Below are positions 59,998-64,000 of a DNA stretch of 64,000 nucleotides, piece by piece. The position numbers and the translations under genes were made by a program. The stretch is from Butyricimonas sp. Marseille-P3923 (GTDB lineage Bacteria > Bacteroidota > Bacteroidia > Bacteroidales > Marinifilaceae). The number at the start of each line of letters is the position of its first letter. Within the stretch, counting starts at the first letter, position 1. The DNA lies in the NCBI RefSeq assembly GCF_900184685.1, contig NZ_FXXL01000005.1, positions 1-64,000 of the forward strand, in the 5' to 3' direction. The notes beneath the pieces were generated by a model. That model saw nothing but the letters and a program-made list of their open reading frames with translations. It made no database searches and was not told where the DNA came from.

Positions 59998-60786
59998 TTA
60001 TTCCGTAAGCGAGTCCACAAATTCCCCAAACCTTAAAATCTTCTCACTATTCACTTTATTGAAAAGCAAGTGTTCAAAATCCTTTTGCTTCTTCTTCAAA
60101 TCAATCGTTTTCAGCAATTCGACTGTTGCTTGCTTGAATTCTTGCAAATTATGTATTCCACAACGCTTTGACAGAAAAGTGTAATCCGGTTTTGCTTGTG
60201 AAAGTAAAAACATCAAATCATAAAAATCACGACCTTTAGCACGAGCTAACATGGCTGCAATTTTCATACTGCACAATACACCATCAGAAGGAACGGGAAA
60301 CGGAAAAAAGAATCCACACCCCTTGATATTTGTTATAACTGGAGGATAAATGATTTGTTGATCTTGACTCTCAACCTTAATCAAAAAACGCTCTTCCTTA
60401 TGTCCGCTCAATCCTAAATCAAATAAGAGTTCCGGGAAATGGATGTTACGCCTGAATGCTGTTAACTTCGGATTTTCTTTATCTTTCGCTTCAACTCTTA
60501 GTCCCGAACGCTCCAAAAAGCGGATTACTCCATTCGTCATTTCAATAAACTCTTCTTTCGACAAGTCTTTGCAGTCAAAATCCAAATCTTCAGAAAACCG
60601 ATCTATCCCTTTCACCAAACGCAAGTTTGTTCCTCCAATAAAAGCCATCTTTTGAATGGTTGGAGTAGAAGAAAGGTAATCCAAAATCATCAACTGCAAA
60701 TACTCTTTCAGTATGTGCTTATCGAAACCCGAATTCCCACGGATTTGAACTGGAAAATAATTTCTTATCTGTTCTATCTGTATCAT
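59998..60786 (-). CDS. AbiEii-type nucleotidyltransferase toxin, module 2
   Basis: The 262-residue protein has the family core FIGGTNLRLVKGIDRFSEDLDF (GGT at 51-53, DLDF at 67-70), FDLGLSGHKEERFLIKVE as the third acidic strand region, and a C-terminal VPSDGVLCSMKIAAMLARAK...GRDFYDLMFLL segment typical of AbiEii. The start overlaps the antitoxin stop by 4 nt (ATGA). It is only distantly similar to the module 1 toxin at 40342-41040, so the two modules are not recent duplicates. Confidence 0.88.
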   Translation of the reverse strand: MIQIEQIRNYFPVQIRGNSGFDKHILKEYLQLMILDYLSSTPTIQKMAFIGGTNLRLVKGIDRFSEDLDFDCKDLSKEEFIEMTNGVIRFLERSGLRVEAKDKENPKLTAFRRNIHFPELLFDLGLSGHKEERFLIKVESQDQQIIYPPVITNIKGCGFFFPFPVPSDGVLCSMKIAAMLARAKGRDFYDLMFLLSQAKPDYTFLSKRCGIHNLQEFKQATVELLKTIDLKKKQKDFEHLLFNKVNSEKILRFGEFVDSLTE

Positions 60787-61400
60787 AAATCATAAGTCTT
60801 AAAAAGTAACTTTACCCGATAATCAAGAGCCTTACTTTGAAAGTTGGCACAATAATTCATCAGTAAATCTTTGTTTAAATCATCATGTAGGTAATCTTCA
60901 TCCAAACGCAATTCCTCTAATTCCTGCTCATTATCATAGAATGGATAAAGATACAGCAAATCAAGCAATGCCTTTTCGGGGGTGGCAAACTGCATGGTAC
61001 GGTTGTCTACCACAGGCTTCAACTCGTATCCGAACATCAGGTTCTCTTTGATATTTTTATAGGAGTATTCACCAAAATCGTTACTAAACGAGGCTGTTTT
61101 TAGTGATGTCACACAAGTAATTTGCACTACCGCTTCCGGTATCATCCCGTAGAATGCCAATGCCGTATGCAAGCTAATATAAGAGGGACGGTAAATCCTA
61201 TTAGCAAAATAAAGGGAATAATCCGGTTTGTTCTTGTATTCAGAAAAAGCAAAATATCCTTGCCGTAAGCGTATAAGATACCCTTTCTTCACCCAACGAG
61301 TAAGATTATTGCGGTCAAAATCCGGTTGCCATGCATATACTTGATAGATATTGAAACATGCCAAATCGAATAGTTGATTTTTAAATTCCAAAAAGGTCAT
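60783..61400 (-). CDS. AbiEi-type antitoxin, module 2
   Basis: The 205-residue protein has an N-terminal winged-helix part (FNIYQVYAWQPDFDRNNLTR and WVKKGYLIRLRQGYFAF, residues about 16-52) and the AbiEi core (IYRPSYISLHTALAFYGMIP near 69, MQFATPEKALLDLLYLYPFY near 136). It should repress its own operon, whose -7 box lies at 61426-61433 inside the right inverted repeat. It is translated before, and coupled to, the toxin. Confidence 0.88.
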   Translation of the reverse strand: MTFLEFKNQLFDLACFNIYQVYAWQPDFDRNNLTRWVKKGYLIRLRQGYFAFSEYKNKPDYSLYFANRIYRPSYISLHTALAFYGMIPEAVVQITCVTSLKTASFSNDFGEYSYKNIKENLMFGYELKPVVDNRTMQFATPEKALLDLLYLYPFYDNEQELEELRLDEDYLHDDLNKDLLMNYCANFQSKALDYRVKLLFKTYDL

Positions 61401-61405
61401 TCTTC

Positions 61406-61453
61406 ATTTTGTTTCTATTATGCAGCAAATATAGTGCATTTTGGAAATAAAAA
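61406..61453 (-). repeat. Right inverted repeat of AbiE module 2, holding the promoter
   Basis: Reverse-complement partner of 59864-59910. On the minus strand it contains AATGCACTATATTTGCTGCA. It includes the -7 box of the antitoxin gene. Confidence 0.65.
61426..61433 (-). promoter_or_regulatory. -7 box for AbiE module 2
   Basis: TATATTTG on the minus strand fits TAnnTTTG and ends 25 bp upstream of the antitoxin ATG. In the left repeat copy the same place reads TATATTTA. Confidence 0.5.
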
Positions 61454-61571
61454 CAAGATAATAGACACAGTCTTTCGAGATACTCTTTTTTGAGATTAAA
61501 AACCTATATTTGAAACCTGAAAGAAAAATGCTTCTTATCAGTTTTAATATCAAAGTATATATTACGATTAA

Positions 61572-62615
61572 ATGTTAGCATACACATACATAAGCAAAGG
61601 TGACTTCAGACTCCAAGAGAAGCCGATACCTCAAATAAAAGATTCACGAGATGCTATCGTGCGTGTCACGCTTGGAAGTATTTGCACGAGTGATTTACAC
61701 ATCAAACACGGTAGTGTACCTCGTGCCGTACCGGGCATTACCGTTGGGCATGAAATGGTGGGTGTTGTAGAACAAACGGGAACCGACGTTACTACCGTGA
61801 ACCCCGGGAACAGAGTGGTCGTGAATGTGGAAACCTTCTGTGGAGAGTGTTTTTTCTGCAAAAAGGGATTCGTGAACAACTGTACCGACCCCAATGGCGG
61901 TTGGGCTTTGGGCTGCCGCATTGACGGCGGACAGGCTGAATACGTCCGTGTTCCCTATGCCGACAGCGGACTCAACCGCATTCCCGATGCGGTAAGCGAT
62001 GAACAGGCTCTTTTCGTGGGCGACGTGCTTGCCACCGGATTTTGGGCTACACGCATTTCGGAAATCACGGAAGACGATACCGTACTTGTCATTGGAGCCG
62101 GACCCACCGGAATATGTACCCTGCTTTGCGTGATGCAGAAGAAGCCAAAAAGAATTATTGTTTGCGAAAAGTCCCCGGAAAGGATTCAATTTATCCGGGA
62201 ACACTATCCCGATGTACTGGCGACCGAACCGGAAAGATGCAAAGAATTCGTGCTTCAGCACAGTGACCACGGAGGGGCTGACGTGGTGTTGGAAGTAGCC
62301 GGAAGCGATGACACCTTCCGTATGGCATGGGAATGCGCCCGCCCCAACGCCATCGTAACCGTGGTTGCTCTTTACGACAAACCGCAACTTCTGCCTTTAC
62401 CCGATATGTACGGTAAAAACCTTACTTTCAAGACCGGGGGCGTGGATGGTTGCGATTGCGCCGAGATTCTTCACTTGATAGAAGAAGGCAAGATTGATAC
62501 CACCCCACTCGTCACACATCGGTTCCCCTTAAACAAAATAGAAGAAGCATATCGTGTTTTCGAGAATAAACTGGATGGTGTGATAAAAGTAGCGATAACA
62601 GGGAAAGAATGCTGA
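61572..62615 (+). CDS. Zinc-dependent alcohol dehydrogenase (MDR family)
   Basis: The 347-residue enzyme is a medium-chain dehydrogenase/reductase that oxidises an alcohol or reduces an aldehyde/ketone with NAD(P). Catalytic zinc ligands are Cys38 (SICTSDLH), His60 and Glu61 (VGHE). The structural zinc site has Cys90, Cys93, Cys96 and Cys104 (FCGECFFCKKGFVNNC). The Rossmann loop is VIGAGPTGICTLL near residue 172, and GDVLATGFW precedes it. Length and order are normal. The substrate is not evident. It has a -7-like TATATTTG at 61505-61512 but no partner gene. It is a metabolic gene inside an otherwise defence-type stretch. Confidence 0.93.
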   Translation: MLAYTYISKGDFRLQEKPIPQIKDSRDAIVRVTLGSICTSDLHIKHGSVPRAVPGITVGHEMVGVVEQTGTDVTTVNPGNRVVVNVETFCGECFFCKKGFVNNCTDPNGGWALGCRIDGGQAEYVRVPYADSGLNRIPDAVSDEQALFVGDVLATGFWATRISEITEDDTVLVIGAGPTGICTLLCVMQKKPKRIIVCEKSPERIQFIREHYPDVLATEPERCKEFVLQHSDHGGADVVLEVAGSDDTFRMAWECARPNAIVTVVALYDKPQLLPLPDMYGKNLTFKTGGVDGCDCAEILHLIEEGKIDTTPLVTHRFPLNKIEEAYRVFENKLDGVIKVAITGKEC

Positions 62616-62624
62616 AATTAAAAA

Positions 62625-62648
62625 GAGGATAGATTTTCACCTATCCTC
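62625..62648. terminator. Hairpin between the convergent dehydrogenase and AbiH genes
   Basis: GAGGATAG (62625-62632) pairs with CTATCCTC (62641-62648), 8-nt loop. T5 follows on the minus strand. It may stop both transcripts. Confidence 0.6.
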
Positions 62649-62842
62649 ATAACCATTCACAAGCAGTTTTCGAATGCCTGACGCACCTACCAACAACTCT
62701 GGTTTTCACAAAGAAGTCCCACGAAAGTAGAACTTCAAATACGCCTATACAGTAGAATCTCATCCAAAAGATGCAATTAACAAGTCACGTACCACCCAAC
62801 CGAGTTGGGGTTCATAGGATACGCGAATAGGCGCAAGACCAG

Positions 62843-63994
62843 TTAACGTTTTAAAACCGACATACTGAACAACTGGTCATTTTCCGCTTCGGGTATTTTC
62901 AGTTGTCGGCAAAATCTTTTAATTCTACATTTATCTGCATCAGTATGATAACTAAATTTCCATTTCAAATCTTCCGGAGCAACCACATGGTCAAGAATAG
63001 CCCTAAAATAAGGTAAATCCACGTCGCCCAGAGAATGTCCAAGTACCGTTATCTCCTGCAATTCCCGCAATGACTTGAAAAATTCCAGATTCCGGTCTAT
63101 AATCTCTCCGCATCGTTTCACGTTTTCTTTATAATAATCCTCCAAACGCTCTTCAATCAAATCCGCGGCATAATACCTGACAGGCAACCGCCATCGACCT
63201 TTTGCTTCATCTTCCGCAAAGAATGCCAAATACACCAACTTATCATTGGCGAAATACCTCCCGTTTTTCCCTTTCAAATTAGGACGGTACCTTCTTTTGT
63301 TTCTATTTTTATGAATCCACTCGTCAAAAGCCGCCTCAGCATTCTCCGCACGATGTCCCAGCACTAACTTACCAAACTTTTGTCTTCGCTCTCCATGTAT
63401 ATACACAATTTGCTCCCGAGGAATACCATATTCAGTTTCAAGAAAAAGTGTATAATTGAAGTTCAAAAAAGCCGCATTTCCATCAAGTTGTAGCATTTTC
63501 TTCCTAAACCCTTTCTCGTAATGCACGGTATTAATCCAGCGATGGAAATGATACTGCATCTCGACAGAACACTCCTTTACAATATCGCTTACCCACCCTA
63601 TTAGTGCATCGAAATTCGCGTAAAAGCCACCTTCTTCCTCGTCCAACTCAGATAAATCCTCATCCACGAAGTCAAATACCCGTTCCCGATTCAACTCGCC
63701 GAGGTATCTCTCGAAATCATTCCACAAACATTTACAAGCCCACGTATTCCTCGGCGCGGGCAAAGCACGCCCGTATTGCAGGCAAAGCAAGTAGTCTTTT
63801 ATCGACTTAAAATTATTCATCATCGACCTTGGTCCGAAAAAGAGTTCAAACATCTTTAGCGCAAAGTCATCATGCCTGATTAAATACCCCCTGAAATCCC
63901 AATAAGTAGATTTCGCCCCGTGGTATCGATCAAATCCATTTCCTATCACGTAAAGATGTCTGACAGGTTCTCCGTTAATCAAGTTCTCAAGCAT
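62843..63994 (-). CDS. AbiH-family abortive infection protein
   Basis: The 383-residue protein starts with the AbiH signature LYVIGNGFDRYHGAKSTYWD (IGNGFD at 17-22), has FLNFNYTLFLETEYG near residue 175, YIHGERRQKFGKLVLGHR near 200 and VLGHSLGDVDLPYFRAIL near 325, all typical of the family. AbiH proteins were first described as lactococcal phage resistance genes; the mechanism is not well known. The start ATG at 63994 is close to the window edge but gives a normal N-terminus. It adds a further defence-type gene to this region. Confidence 0.9.
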   Translation of the reverse strand: MLENLINGEPVRHLYVIGNGFDRYHGAKSTYWDFRGYLIRHDDFALKMFELFFGPRSMMNNFKSIKDYLLCLQYGRALPAPRNTWACKCLWNDFERYLGELNRERVFDFVDEDLSELDEEEGGFYANFDALIGWVSDIVKECSVEMQYHFHRWINTVHYEKGFRKKMLQLDGNAAFLNFNYTLFLETEYGIPREQIVYIHGERRQKFGKLVLGHRAENAEAAFDEWIHKNRNKRRYRPNLKGKNGRYFANDKLVYLAFFAEDEAKGRWRLPVRYYAADLIEERLEDYYKENVKRCGEIIDRNLEFFKSLRELQEITVLGHSLGDVDLPYFRAILDHVVAPEDLKWKFSYHTDADKCRIKRFCRQLKIPEAENDQLFSMSVLKR

Positions 63995-64000
63995 AAAGAC

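Noticed and set aside
62760-62874. 38-codon minus-strand frame after AbiH (GLAPIRVSYEPQLGWVV)
   Set aside because: It looks protein-like but is short, has no start and no recognised motif, and begins within the AbiH end. Too weak to call a gene remnant.

Overview
The window looks like chromosome from a gut-type Bacteroidales bacterium. The evidence is three SusC/SusD outer-membrane uptake loci, FecI/FecR-type sigma/anti-sigma pairs, a SUF iron-sulfur operon, the Bacteroidota promoter pattern TTG-N19..21-TAnnTTTG in front of many genes, and the lack of clear Shine-Dalgarno sites. The gene set (DUF4843 and PKD-like lipoproteins behind SusCD, DUF6266 proteins) would fit Odoribacteraceae such as Butyricimonas or Odoribacter. 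That placement is inference. Most genes are on the minus strand.

Layout. 1-442: two tandem stable-RNA-type promoters firing left out of the window. 443-2758: a small phage-like lysis cassette (two DUF6266 proteins, a holin-like protein, an amidase) with no phage structural genes. 3255-4527: an AT-rich pair of a GHKL ATPase and a STAS-like protein. 4579-5022: a lone LytTR regulator. 5156-17511: uptake locus 1, with sigma factor, FecR, SusC with an STN domain, SusD, a metallopeptidase-like lipoprotein that has lost its zinc motif, a TlpA-like thioredoxin lipoprotein and a frame-disrupted small gene. Its sigma and FecR genes are separated by an AraC regulator and an alpha/beta hydrolase. 17571-24384: queG and the SUF operon (sufB-C-D-S-E and a DUF59/SufT-like gene) behind a good promoter with a palindromic operator candidate. 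24755-26420: thiL and an unknown gene. 26765-30003: a Gld-like ABC transporter. 30121-39325: uptake locus 2 (sigma, FecR, STN-SusC, SusD, DUF4843, PKD-like). 39528-40198: an RRM protein and tRNA-Phe. 40342-43810: AbiE module 1, two small proteins and an AraC regulator. 43904-50979: uptake locus 3, a paralogue of locus 2 without sigma, FecR or STN.

51.3-64 kb is an AT-rich accessory and defence region. Two small XRE regulators, each behind its own palindrome, are followed by a cassette bounded by inwardly pointing remnants of IS30-family transposases. Inside it are a Vsr-type endonuclease and a convergent three-gene operon: a DNA cytosine-5 methyltransferase, a 966-residue protein with a MORC/MutL-like GHKL ATPase at one end and a histidine-kinase-like GHKL module with a candidate phospho-histidine at the other, and a protein with a receiver-like N-terminus. 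I read this as a restriction/defence system with a built-in two-component relay, and it is the most interesting item here. Beyond it lie an AbiE toxin-antitoxin module bracketed by about 47-bp inverted repeats, a zinc alcohol dehydrogenase and an AbiH-family protein.

None of the three SusCD loci has a glycoside hydrolase or polysaccharide lyase, so glycan use cannot be assumed. Several families of short AT-rich repeats fill intergenic gaps and in two places reach into gene starts. All calls are by eye, without database searches.
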